This document shows positions 12,411-22,620 of a DNA stretch of 64,000 nucleotides, piece after piece. Origin of the DNA: Reticulitermes speratus (lineage: Eukaryota; Arthropoda; Insecta; Blattodea; Rhinotermitidae); NCBI GenBank assembly GCA_021186555.1, contig JAJKFL010000011.1, positions 3,912,501 to 3,976,500 of the forward strand, in the 5' to 3' direction. The translations under genes were made by a program, and so were the position numbers. The notes under the pieces are model-generated. The model saw only the letters and a list, made by a program, of their open reading frames with translations, ran no database searches and was not told the origin of the DNA. Position 1 is the stretch's first letter. Each line of letters begins with the position of its first letter.

Positions 12411-12700
12411 GGGGGCATGCGGTGGTGAAGTGAGGCACTGTGCTACAAGCCCGAAGATCGCGGCTTCGATTCCCGTTGGAGTCATATTTCATTGACTTAA
12501 TCCTTCTGGCCGCACTATGGCCGTGGGGTCGACTCAGCCTGTAACAGAAATGAGTACCAGGGATGTGCCCTGGGGTATAAAGGTGGTCGGTGCGTAGGGC
12601 TTACCACCTTCATGTGCCGATTATCTGGAAATATGGGAGCCTCAACCTCCTGAAAACCTAGGGCCCTCTGTCCAGGCCTGTGCATGGATGTGAAGAACAC
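12411..12700 (+). mobile_element. SINE family B, diverged copy
   Basis: The tRNA-like head starts GGGGGGCATGCGGTGG, with a B box at GCTTCGATTCCC (about 12463). The body has GCCGCACTATGGCC, GTCGACTCAGCC, AGAAATGAGTACCAGGG and a terminal GTCCAGGCCTG, all shared with the copies at 25677, 45546 and 30410. A short deletion lies in the head. No TSD is evident. Confidence 0.85.
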
Positions 12701-14093
12701 TAAGCAAGTTTTCAGAGATAACTGTCTAGACAGGTGCGTAGGGTAAAGTAAATTGTCTGCCCCCGCTTGTGAAACATCTTTGGGAGTTAAGTGGAGGTGT
12801 GTTATAAATATTACACGTCCGTTAATTTTTGCCTGCAGTTAGGGGGTCCGATAAGAATTTGAATTATTTTCAGGAAAAGAGGTAAATAATGTCTTTCCTT
12901 CAATGTTTGACCCCCCCATATATGCTTCCACTCTGAGTGCAGACAAACGTATATAAAACTGTGTCCTTGAAGTGTGAAAGTATGTACATTTTTTTCGAAT
13001 GATGCGTCGAGGCTGTCTGCTGGTTAACACCATCTGTCAGGCACTTTAAGTAACTAAGTCTTGTAAAAAAAAATATGTGAATGAGTCTGTTAAAGCCAGC
13101 TACTTACAGCTATGTAACACCCACTTCAAAATGATTTCGTGCTGACATTCTGGCGAGCCGCCACTGTGAAGATCATCGGTTTAGAAGCGAGCAGTTTTCT
13201 GAGGGCGCTGTGGTTCCCACGAATCTCTGTTCATCTCGGTGAACAGACAACCTCTCCACTCTCAGGGAAACAAACATCACAACACAAAAAGAACAGAGAG
13301 CTAAAGTACACATTACATGAGTCCTCACAATCCAGGATCTGATACTTTTTGACTCCATTGTTTTGCCTTTTTTTTCCCCTTTTGGTAAGACTAAGAAAGT
13401 AGGGGGAGGGGGGTCGAACTCAAGTTGAAGTATGGATGGCATCAAAACCCACCCTTACTCTTAACCACCCTTCCTAAACTAACCTCCCCACCTACCCCCG
13501 CATCAACTAGGCGCCCCCGTGGCGGCTGACAGACCCCAAAAACTACTTGAGAAGAACAAACGAGAATCATCTTTATTTTGTTTGGGATCCATCTAGTGTG
13601 TCAGTGGCGCCATCGCGAGGTCGTCATGACTTCCGGTCGACAGAGGGTTGCATCTCATTGGTCCTGAATGTTGTCGTACTGAGCACCTCATTGGCTGTGC
13701 AATTCACTAACATTAGAGGGTCTAGCACTTATTTTGAGAAGTCGACTCGACTTACACGTATGGTGCAGGTTTTAATGTCGCCTGAAGTTCCGTATCGTGT
13801 TCGTAGTGAAGCTGTGAGTTTGGGCGCGTAGTTCTAGGCGTTGAGAAAGATCTTCGTACCATCTGGATCCAGGCGACTTCTGGCCTAACGACACAGCGTA
13901 ATAACCCAGAAATCTTGAGTCTATAGCGACCGCTGCGAGAACCTCAAACCTCTTATTAATGTTGCCCGTTTTTACAGAATTCTGACCTCAAAATGATATA
14001 AACTTGAAGTCTGCCTGAGAAATTGTTCTAGAATCAACAGTGACGTAACGTATTTTAATTGGATATTACGACTGGTTTGGAACTTGATTGTGA
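12701..14093. other. No gene seen
   Basis: The 94-codon plus frame at 13547-13831 and the 90-codon minus frame at 13173-13445 show no recognisable domains. A G-rich tract lies near 13400-13412. Confidence 0.45.
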
Positions 14094-14390
14094 ACTGGGA
14101 CAGCTCAGTCGGTATAGCGACTCACTGCAGGCTGAACGGTCCGGGGATCAAATCCCGCTGGAGACGAGATTTTTCGCACCCGTCCAGACCGATCCTGGGG
14201 CCCACCCACCCCCCTGTACACGGGGTGCCGGACCTCTTTCCAAGGGGTAAAGCTGCCGGGGCGTGGCGTTGAACACCCATCCCCATCCCACCCACTCCCA
14301 TTTAAAGCCGAGGTTAAAGAAAGAGTAGAACTGTACCTCTGCTCCCCCTCTTGGCGTCTATGGCCTGTTATAGGGCAAATTTTACCTTTT
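14094..14390 (+). mobile_element. SINE family A (tRNA-derived)
   Basis: Head CTGGGACAGCTCAGTCGGTA (A box) with a B box at GATCAAATCCC. The body has CCAGACCGATCCTGGGGCCC, GTACACGGGGTGCCGGACC, GGCCTGTTATAGGGC and ends in TTTTACCTTTTAA. It matches the copies at 24247, 51124 and 55892. The ORFs across it on both strands are artefacts of GC-rich SINE sequence. Confidence 0.9.
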
Positions 14391-14504
14391 AACGAACCTT
14401 TCAAATTAATTTCACAGGCCTATTAAAATTTATTATTTTTTTTGACGTTGTTACTAAATAAAGTGTATTTAAATTTTTCCCTTCGTTTCAAATAAGGCCT
14501 CATA

Positions 14505-14775
14505 GCGACAAATCTACAGGCTGGACGCGAAAGTAATCGTGGTTCGATGCTCCGTTGTGGCAAGAAATTGTTTTATCCTTTTTTCCATAACCTCCATTCC
14601 GACTGTGGGGCCCATACAACTTAATATTCAGTGTAGAATTGAGACCTTTTCTTCAGGGGTAAATTGGCCGAGACGTGAGGCTAAGCCTTTACCTCCACTT
14701 AGCGTCGAGCTTAAGAATATGAGGAAGTATATCTCCTCTACCTCATATGCCTTCCTATTTCGCACAGGGACGCCT
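14505..14775 (+). mobile_element. SINE family A, old diverged copy
   Basis: Recognisable remnants in order: ATAGCGACAAATC, GTGGTTCGATGCTCC (B box), TGTGGGGCCCATACAAC, AGGGGTAAATTGGCCGAGAC and TACCTCCACTTAGCGTCGAG. It is tandem to the better preserved copy at 14094. Confidence 0.7.
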
Positions 14776-15007
14776 TGACTTTTACGTGCTTTTCAAATGT
14801 TTCGTAAAGTACGTACACCAAGGGGTATCAAAGATCCCTTTCGTATCTAAACAACATGAGAAATTTCAGACTATTGATCTGCGAATTTTACAAACTTCAG
14901 TCATTATACTTAATATTAGTTTTCACCGTGCATGTTTATTATCACTAGTAAAAATTATACCAACACATGCACTGTTTATTAAAACCTTAAAAGTTTTAAA
15001 AAATCGG

Positions 15008-15049
15008 CCCTACATATGTTTCGGCCAGCTAACTGGCCATCCTCAGGGG
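15008..15049 (-). ncRNA. Hammerhead-like motif, left arm of P1
   Basis: On the minus strand: CCC, CTGAGGA, T, GGCCAG, loop, CTGGCC, GAAAC, ATAT, GTA, GGG. The core matches the right-arm copy exactly. The extra T after CTGANGA is present. Confidence 0.65.
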
Positions 15050-15274
15050 CGACTAGCGTTTATAGCACAATCACGTTCATAGGTTTTTCATGAGGCGTGT
15101 GGGTGTTATATAAAACTTTTTTTTTAAAAACAATAAAGTTTTTCGTCGTTCTATATGAATGTGATCTCCTATAGAACGACGAAAAACTTTATTGTTTTTA
15201 AAAAAAAGTTTTTATATAACACCCACACGCCTCATGAAAAACCTATGAACGTGATTGTGCTATAAACGCTAGTC

Positions 15275-15318
15275 GCCCCTGAGGATGGCCAGTTAGCTGG
15301 CCGAAACATATGTAGGGC
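15275..15318 (+). ncRNA. Hammerhead-like motif, right arm of P1
   Basis: GCCC, CTGAGGA, T, GGCCAG, loop TTAG, CTGGCC, GAAAC, loop ATAT, GTA, GGGC. Stem I is GCCC/GGGC (4 bp), stem II is 6 bp and stem III is 2 bp. The predicted cleavage site is after the A of GTA. Confidence 0.65.
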
Positions 15319-15393
15319 CGATTTTTTAAAAATTTTAAGGTTTTAATAAACAGTGCATGTGTTGGTATAATTTTTACTAGTTCAGTCATTATA

Positions 15394-16884
15394 TGCTGTT
15401 AAAATTTGTCTTTCAGGCACTCTTCTCTCTTTATTCCTGCCTTCTGTTCTGTACTAAATCATGTTGTAGTTGTTGCTACATACAATATCGATAGTGTGAA
15501 TAATTTTAGCATGCTGGTGGGAACACCGGACGTTTGATCATATCGCTGTCAAATTAAGTAGCATTTCACCTCCATATCGCAGAGCGTTTCGTGATTATGC
15601 AGGCGATAATCAACTGGTGAAGAAATTCTTCGCTGTTACAGGACGGCAGTTTCATTTTCTAGTTTATACACGCCTAATTTTTAAATGCATTTAAAGCCTT
15701 CGGTCCATTCTACACAATCACATTCTGCTCCATTGTAATACATTATTATCACATGTATACTTACAATAGCCTATTGTCCTCTTTCCTGAAAACTTTGTAA
15801 CAATTTCTCATTTCCTACATGCGTGCTATACCTCTCGCTCATCTCATCGTCCTCAATTTAATCACATTCATAACCAGTAATGTATGGAGAATAAAATTTG
15901 TGAAAATATTTCGTTGTTATAAATTTAATTCTCCTATTTTTTCGTGTTTCTTGGCTCGATATACTTGGATATAACTTTATTAAATCTGAGTGACCACGAA
16001 GGCGAAAAATTATAATGTCTTAATGATAAAAATAGTTCACATAAGTTAATAACTGAAGAGCTATGATAATTTGTAAAATCATGAAATTACCGGCGTAATA
16101 AGATACGGTTTATAATTTTTTATTCTAATAAAGTATGTTATTTATACAGGGAGGACATTATTAATCTCAGCGTCTGACAGATGGCGTTAGTCAGAGGTCT
16201 CGACACATACTCGTACATGATTTCAACATGAAGCTTCCCGTTGAATTTTGAAGTGACCTCTTCTATTGGCATTCTCTTTTCTGGAAATGTTGAAACATGG
16301 CAACACAGGCGGCAGGTGAGACAATTGGTATTATGGATCCACAGGAAAGAGATTTGCTGTAGGACAGCTTCCCTCGCATACTTTAAAGAATTGTCCATAA
16401 GAACGGGCAGGGCAAGATGGGATGTGAAAAGCGACACAGGCAGAGAGAGAAAGAGGTACATTTGACAGCTGAGATGAGTTCCTCCCCACATGACAGGAGC
16501 AAATCTAGTAGGTAACCCCTCGCCAAAATCCCTGTTACCACGAGGGCAAACTAAACTGTCGGGAGTCTATTTAGTGTTTGTGTGAGTTAGAATCTATTTA
16601 AAGCAAACGCTGACAGGATGGAGGGGTAGGGGTGCAGAGAGGTTTATGTATTGACTAACTACTCTTAGAGGGAATGGCATTAATAGGCAGACTGCTATTA
16701 GTCATTGTACACTGGTCCCTCAGACCATAACACACACAAACATAAAAAAGGGAAAAAGTTATTCAGTTAAAATTTCCAGGCCATGTTTTGTTTTGACATA
16801 ATTGAAAACTTGCAGATTGTAGCTAACTTGTGTTAAAAGTACCTCAGTGACTGAAGAAAAGAATGAATACGTGGTTCTTTATTT
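15394..16884. other. No gene seen
   Basis: The 117-codon minus frame at 16138-16491 has a hydrophobic segment but no recognisable family. Nothing else is supported. Confidence 0.45.
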
Positions 16885-17077
16885 CCTTCGTCTTCACTAT
16901 TTGAGTCGGCAACAAACAATACACTGCTGTTGTTCCTTCGTCTTCATTATTTGAGTCGGCAACAAACAATACACTGCTTTTTCACGTTGTATTCACCGTG
17001 GATCGTTATATAACTGATTATCATTCACCAACAAATGCACAAAGATAATTTTCACTAATTACTTTATTAAAGGATTT

Positions 17078-17121
17078 CCCCTATACGTATTTCGGCAATT
17101 TATATTGCCATCTTCAGGGGG
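17078..17121 (-). ncRNA. Hammerhead-like motif, left arm of P2
   Basis: Minus strand: CCCC, CTGAAGA, T, GGCAAT, loop, ATTGCC, GAAAT, ACGT, ATA, GGGG. Stem III can extend as AT/AT with an ACGT loop, and stem I is CCCC/GGGG. Confidence 0.65.
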
Positions 17122-17407
17122 TCATTTTGGTTTGTACATAGACCAATGTACATATGTCAATATTGGTTATTACACCTTCTATAAGATTGTATAAAAATTG
17201 TGTAAAATTGTATTATAGTATTAAAATAGTACTAAAATAGCTTGTTAAAGTTGATAGTAAGATAGTATTAAATTACATTTTGCGATAAAATTCGTAATTA
17301 TTGGCAGTGTGGTCCGGTATGCTGTTCCTTGTCGGATATCTGTAGTGTTGTGTGGAGGCACCTTCTCCCTTCGTGTCAGCGTGGCTTCTATGTACAAACC
17401 AAAATGA

Positions 17408-17451
17408 CCCCCTGAAGATGGCAATGTAGATTGCCGAAATACGTATAGGGG
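17408..17451 (+). ncRNA. Hammerhead-like motif, right arm of P2
   Basis: CCCC, CTGAAGA, T, GGCAAT, loop GTAG, ATTGCC, GAAAT, ACGT, ATA, GGGG. It is intact at all core positions except the recurrent inserted T. Confidence 0.65.
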
Positions 17452-18509
17452 AAATCCTTTAATAAAGTTATTAGTGAAAATTATCTTTGTGCATTTGTTG
17501 GTGAATGATAATCAATACACTGCTGTTGTTCCTTCGCCTTCACTATTTGAGTCGGCAACAAACAATACACTGCTGTTGTTCCTTCGCCTTCACTATTTGA
17601 GTCGGCAACAAACAATACACTGCTGTTGTTCCTTCGCCTTTACTATTTGAGTCGGCAACAAACAATACACTGCTGTTGTTCCTTCGCCTTCACTATTTGA
17701 GTCGGCAACAAACAATACACTGCTGTTGTTCCTTCGCCTTTACTATTTGAGTCGGCAACAAACAATACACTGCTGTTGTTCCTTCGCCTTCACTATTTGA
17801 GTCGGCAACAAACAATACACTGCTGTTGTTCCTTCGTCTTCACTATGTGTGTCGGCAACAAACAATACACTGCTGTTGTTCCTTCGCCTTCACTTTTTGA
17901 GTCGGCAACAAACAATACACTGCTGTTGTTCCTTCGTCTTCACTATTTGAGTCGGCAACAAACAATACACTGCTGATGTTCCTTCGCCTTCACTATTTGA
18001 GTCGGCAACAAACAATACACTGCTGTTGTTCCTTCGCCTTCACTTTTTGAGTCGGCAACAAACCATACACTGCTATTGTTCCTTCGCCTTCACTATTTGA
18101 GTCGGCAACAAACAATACACTGCTGTTGTTCCTTCGCCTTCACTATTTGAGTCGGCAACAAACAATACACTGCTGTTGTTCCTTCGCCTTCACTATTTGT
18201 GTCGGCAACAAACAATACACTGCTGTTGTTCCTTCGCCTTCACTATTTGAGTCGGCAACAAACAATACACTGCTGTTGTTCCTTCGCCTTCACTATTTGA
18301 GTCGGTAACAAGCAATACACTGCTGTTGACAAAGTGTTGCCACCGTATTCATTTGCTAAAATTTTGCTCAAAGACGCGTTCATAACTCAGAGCAAGTAAC
18401 ATAATTACATAACATAAAACAAATTAATACATAAGAGACAACTGAATACATGAAATTTAAATGAAGTTACCATAAAGTGTATGTGTAAATGGACACAACA
18501 TTTAAAGAA

Positions 18510-19043
18510 CAAGACAGGCAATGTACGTATAATATAATACTGAGGCGCCTTCATCTAACGGTTTTTGCCAGGTAAAGCAATAAGTATTGCATATTGCGAG
18601 TGTGTGTCTGTAGCCTTAGTTACCCAGCATGTAAAGTGCATGCGCCGTATTATATTGTCATCTGTGGCCTGTCTGGCTGTACCATATTTTTCCCCATTAT
18701 CTCATAAACGTGTGATTTTCGGAAGAAAAGTTATTGGACATGAAATGTGTGTTTTGATTTTCTCTACAACTTTATATGAAATATTTCTCATTCTAAGAAG
18801 ACTTCAGCGAGATATGATCGTATACGTACATACATCTTCATGTAAAGTGGCCGTTATTCTTGTGAGATTTTAGTGAGACTTGAATTTTCTCGACGGATTT
18901 TCGAAAAATTCTCAAATTCAAGTTTCGTGAAAATCTGTCCAGAGGGATCCGAGTTGTTCCATGTGGGCAGACGGACAGATATGACGAAGCCAATAGTCCC
19001 TTTTCGAATTTTGCCAACGCTCCTAATAAAGGATACACATATT
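18510..19043 (-). mobile_element. Family G interspersed repeat, copy 3
   Basis: Reverse orientation relative to the copies at 6195 and 22068. Landmarks on the minus strand: TTCGTCATATCTGTCCGTCT near 18975, CATGGAACAACTCGGATCC near 18945, and ACAGGCCACAGATGACAATA near 18660, ending with ATTGCCTGTCTTG at 18511. The frames at 18838-19091 and 18565-18873 are by-products. Confidence 0.8.
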
Positions 19044-19499
19044 CCTAAGTTAGTGTATGAATACACTGCGACCGGCAGAAAAAGAACTTAGGTCGATCAA
19101 GGAAAAGATGCTGAAACCAAAAACCATGATGCTACAGCAAGCCTGGAATGGCTTAGACTGTGTTAATGAGGATTACATAACTTTGAGTTGTAAGATGGTT
19201 AGTGAATAATGAATTGGGAATTGTATGCAGGGAGGTGATTCTGGCATAATTTAGTGTACCGTGTCTGTCCCGGTGTTACGTTACAGGGACTAAGGTCGAT
19301 AATTTAATTCCGTAACCACAAATGACGGTACAAATTTCATAGCAGCTCGATTGGATCCTGTCATTTGATGTCAACTGGTGAAGATAAAGGTACCCTGTGA
19401 ATGCGACGAAGGCATATAGGGAATGTGGACGCAGAGCTCCACTTATTCTTAACACACATCATGCTGGTTTCGAGGCTATTATATCGTTGTTACTGAGGA

Positions 19500-19596
19500 T
19501 TCTATCCTTCTGGCTTGCAAAGCGGGATTCGAACCCACAATACCAGCAATCGAGCGGACGCAGACCTACGCCTTAGACCGCTCGGCCACCGGGATC
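19500..19596 (-). mobile_element. SINE family C, tRNA-like head only
   Basis: The minus strand reads GATCCCGGTGGCCGAGCGGT, CTAAGGCG, and a GTGGGTTCGAATCCCGC B box at about 19529. It resembles a serine-type tRNA head with a short variable part. The SINE body is absent or unrecognisable to the left, so this is a truncated copy, not a functional tRNA gene. Confidence 0.65.
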
Positions 19597-20107
19597 GTCT
19601 CTGTGAAGACTAGAGTGTGAAATATGGCTAGCATGATTAGCAACATTTAAACGTTTTGCAAACACTTCTCATTTCTCTATAGACGGTTACGTATTCCTAT
19701 TTTTGTCATTTTTTTGGAACATAAAACTTGATCTCTCTTCCAGAAGAATATTGAAGATGAGATTCGACTTCCCACGGTGATGAATATGAAGCTAAGTGAT
19801 ACCGTACAGTCTGGTAGATAGGTACTAGAGTTTCAGAAAAGTCTGCTGCCTGCATTTTCAAAGTAGAATGTAGTTTTACTATAAAGACGGAGGCAAACCG
19901 GCGTCTTCGAAACTTCGGTATTTGTCTCCAAACATGGCGTCATATACCACAAACTTGTAGTCTTAGTCCTGATGGGTATGTTAGAACGTAAGGCTGAAAA
20001 TCTGTTTGGACTGTGACAGAGCGAGCAACAAGACGCTGCAGACAGCTAACTGCAAGAGCACAATCAGATGTTTTACTCTTCACACAACATTGTTAATGTT
20101 ACGTAGT
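19597..20107. other. No gene seen
   Basis: No recognisable feature. Confidence 0.4.
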
Positions 20108-20410
20108 GACTGGGATAGCTCAGTCAGTATAGTGCCTAGGATACGTGCTGGATGAAAGAGGAATTCGTTTTTCGATTCACTGTAGAGGACGAGAGGCTAT
20201 TCCCTTCTCTAATGCGTCAAGACTAGAACTGGGGCCCACCCAGCTCCATATGCAGTGGATCCTGGGGCCTCTTTCGATGGGTACAAAGGCTGAGCGTGAA
20301 GATGACCACACGCCTCCATCTAGTGTCGCGGATAAGTACGGATGGAGCTGTACATCCACTACATCCTATGTCCTTACGACGTGTACACAGAGAGCTTCGC
20401 CTTATTGTGA
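20108..20410 (+). mobile_element. SINE family A, diverged copy
   Basis: Head ACTGGGATAGCTCAGTCAGT, body TGGGGCCCACCCAGCTCC and GGGTACAAAGGCTGAGCGTG, then CCATCTAGTGTCGCGG. The 3' end is too diverged to define a TSD. Confidence 0.8.
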
Positions 20411-22067
20411 AGATTACGTAATTTTAAAAAGGCCTTAGATCAGTTTAGATAAACTTTCTATTGCACAGGGGCCATTTGAAAGTCTCCCAAACCTGGGTGT
20501 TCCGTTAACCGACTGTTAACAGTACAAGTCTTATTTTTTCAGGGCATATTTATTTTTAATAGAGATTAAGTAATTAAAATAAATACTAATTAATAGTAAA
20601 ATTAATAGTGCAAATAATCTTAAGTTAATTTTCAGGGCGTATTATTTTTCAGAATGGAGGACGGTCAATGATAAGTTTGATGTATTTTTTGTCGCTGATA
20701 TTTTTAGAAATACAAGAAATTACATTGTATAAAATTGTGACTGCAATATATTTTATTAACGATTTAAAACTTAAAGAGTCAGAAAGATGGCGGAGCTTAC
20801 AAATTGGTATTTTGCTCATTCCACCCACTGTAAAGTTTCCAAAATACGATGTTTGACCACGCAATAGGCAAGAATCTCGTTACAATTTAAATTTGGCTTA
20901 AAGAATATAATTATTCGTGCGAAGTTAATCAATTTACAAAGACAAGGTTGTCTCTTATTCTGGTAGAGAATCATAAGTCAAATATGTTCAAAACTTGTCG
21001 CAGGCCTCAGACAAAACTTGCGGCCTGCGGGCCACCAGTTGAATATCAGTAACTTCAGTGAAGTAAGAAAGGATTACCCAGTCGAAGAGCGGGGGAAGTT
21101 CATATCACACGTGAACCTTTGTACAGATAAAGAATTTAGGTTATCGATTGAATTAATCCGGTAAATTCGGAAAAAATTATCAGCAGGGGTGAGAGGCAGA
21201 CAGTATCAACTTACACGTCATCCGATCAAATCAAATATGTCATCACGTGTTTAACAAAACTGGTCATGTATGGATCCTGTGGAAGCGTTCAAAACTTTTA
21301 CATCACTTAGGTAAGCCTTGAGTCCAGTGGCCGGCCGCACTGACAAATCTGTTGGAGGACCTACCGGAAAGCTAGCGTTCACGCTGCTGCTGCTGCTGCT
21401 GCTGCTGCTCGCTGCCGTGCTGCCATCTACGGCGGCACATTCTCTGTAACCTCAGCAGCGACATTTGAAACTGAAGCCCAGTGTAATTCAACTCCGCAAG
21501 TTGGACGTGATTATAGGCCAAATATTACCGACCGCTGTTTCAAGCTCCCAGTGAAGGACAAAGTGTCTTAAAGCTATTCCGGCTTCCTTCTGCGCACTGT
21601 CTGTGTTGTACTGAAACAAGTGCGTCTAATTTTTAACGCCCTTACACGACGGATATTTTGAAAGACATCGCTGCCATTTTAAGGCAATTCCTGTGTATTG
21701 ATTTTTCACACCTAATACCACAAAATATAAACTTTGCGGTTGGTAAAACGTCATTATTAACATACATTAAAGTCAGTAATACTTTCCGTTAAAGTATTGG
21801 ATCAAATTATGTCCTGCAATATGTACCAAAATGTTAATATTTTGATTTGCCATTTCCTCCACGTAATTGTTGTATGCCCTAATTACTTTCATGGTACTTT
21901 GTCTTTGTTTATAATACCAAATGATCTATAAATACATAACGTTCTAAGCAATAGCTATGCCCCAGTGTTACAACAGACCTACAGTTAGTTTCCATGGTAA
22001 ATTGCAGTTGGATGTTAAGCAGAAACTCTGAGTCTAGCTTCAGGTGCTGAGAATGATGGAACGCTTT
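20411..22067. other. No gene supported; AT-rich
   Basis: Apart from the CTG tract described separately, no repeat family or gene is recognised. GCCTGCGGGCCACCAG near 21024 resembles sequence common in hAT-type elements but is too short to call. Confidence 0.4.
21315..21571 (+). other. (CTG)8 in overlapping open frames without ATG
   Basis: CTG occurs eight times at 21384-21407. Two overlapping frames are open through it. In 21315-21449 the repeat encodes a Leu run followed by Ala-Ala-Val-Leu-Pro-Ser-Thr-Ala-Ala, which is signal-peptide-like. In 21344-21571 it encodes an Ala run. Neither has an ATG. TAG|GTAAGC at 21308-21316 matches a 5' splice-site consensus. This could be exon remnant or chance. 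Confidence 0.2.
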
Positions 22068-22620
22068 TGTAGGCGTCTTCGCAAAATTGTGAAAAGCGAT
22101 TATTGGCTTCGTCATGTCTGTCGGTCCATCTGTCTGTCCGCATGGAACAACGCGTCTCCCACTGACAGATTTTCATGAAATTTGATATCTGGGATTTCTC
22201 GAGAATCTGTCGAGAACATTCAATTTTCATTAAAATCTCTAAAGAATAACGGGTACTTTACATGAAGACCTACGTACATTTATGATAATATCTCGCTGAA
22301 GTATTCTCAGAATGAGAAATGTTTCAGACAAAAGTTGTAGAGAAACTCAAAACACACAGTTTTATGTTCAATAACTTTTTTCCAAAATCGTGCCGTTTGT
22401 GAGATAATGTGGAAAAATATGGTGGAGCAAGACAGGCCACAGATGACAACATAATACGGCACAGAAAATATGCGATTTGTAACTCGCATTTTTTGCGCCG
22501 GATAACTAAAGCAAGAATACCGACACATCATATTTAATACTTACTGCTTTTCCATGGCAACAATGGTTACGCGAACGCGACGCAATGTCAAGTTATAAGT
22601 ACATTGCCTGTCTTGATTTT
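22068..22620 (+). mobile_element. Family G interspersed repeat, copy 4
   Basis: Collinear with the copy at 6195: CTGTCTGTCCGCATGGAACA near 22130, TTTTCATGAAATTTGATA near 22170, TATCTCGCTGAAGTATTC near 22290, ACAGGCCACAGATGACAACA near 22432, and terminal ATGGCAACAATGGTTACGCG near 22551. Confidence 0.8.

Larger units (their letters stand above)
14909..15380. mobile_element. Palindromic hammerhead element P1
   Basis: The element is flanked by the 13-bp direct repeat TTCAGTCATTATA (14896-14908 and 15381-15393), read as a TSD. Layout: a 36-bp tail (14909-14944, containing CACCGTGCAT), a left arm (14945-15155), a 14-nt loop (15156-15169), and a right arm (15170-15380). Both arms are 211 bp and nearly identical in inverted orientation. 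Each arm ends in CTAGTAAAAATTATACCAAC / ACATGCAC and carries an intact hammerhead-like core pointing outward. The tail and hammerhead suggest Penelope-like retroelement ancestry (inference). No protein frame is present, so it would be non-autonomous. Transcripts from either strand would fold into one long hairpin. Confidence 0.85.
16979..17512. mobile_element. Palindromic hammerhead element P2, inside the satellite
   Basis: The insertion boundaries are unambiguous because the target is the 50-bp satellite. CAATACACTGCT occurs at 16967-16978 and again at 17513-17524, a 12-bp TSD. Layout: a 38-bp tail on the left (16979-17016, with ATTCACCGTGGAT), a left arm from 17017 to about 17146, a unique centre of about 240 bp, and a right arm from about 17386 to 17512. 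Arms share ATTATCATTCACC, AACAAATGCAC and an outward-facing hammerhead-like core. The centre is homologous to the centre of P4 but inverted relative to it. No coding frame. Confidence 0.9.
16885..18328. repeat. 50-bp tandem satellite array, interrupted by P2
   Basis: The unit starts CCTTCGCCTTCACTATTTGA and continues GTCGGCAACAAACAATACAC, TGCTGTTGTT. Copy 1 starts at 16885 and copy 2 is cut at 16978 by the palindromic element P2. The array resumes at 17513, with unit starts every 50 bp from 17531 to 18281, and ends in a diverged unit. That is about 18 units in total, differing by single substitutions (CGTC/CGCC, TATT/TTTT). The frames at 17776-17976 and 18126-18308 are repeat artefacts. Confidence 0.95.

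Noticed and set aside
17776..18308. Two repetitive frames of 60-66 codons
   Set aside because: They follow the 50-bp satellite; the repeat itself accounts for them.
16885..18328. CRISPR-like array (regular repeats)
   Set aside because: Units are contiguous 50-bp tandem repeats without distinct spacers, in a eukaryotic context.
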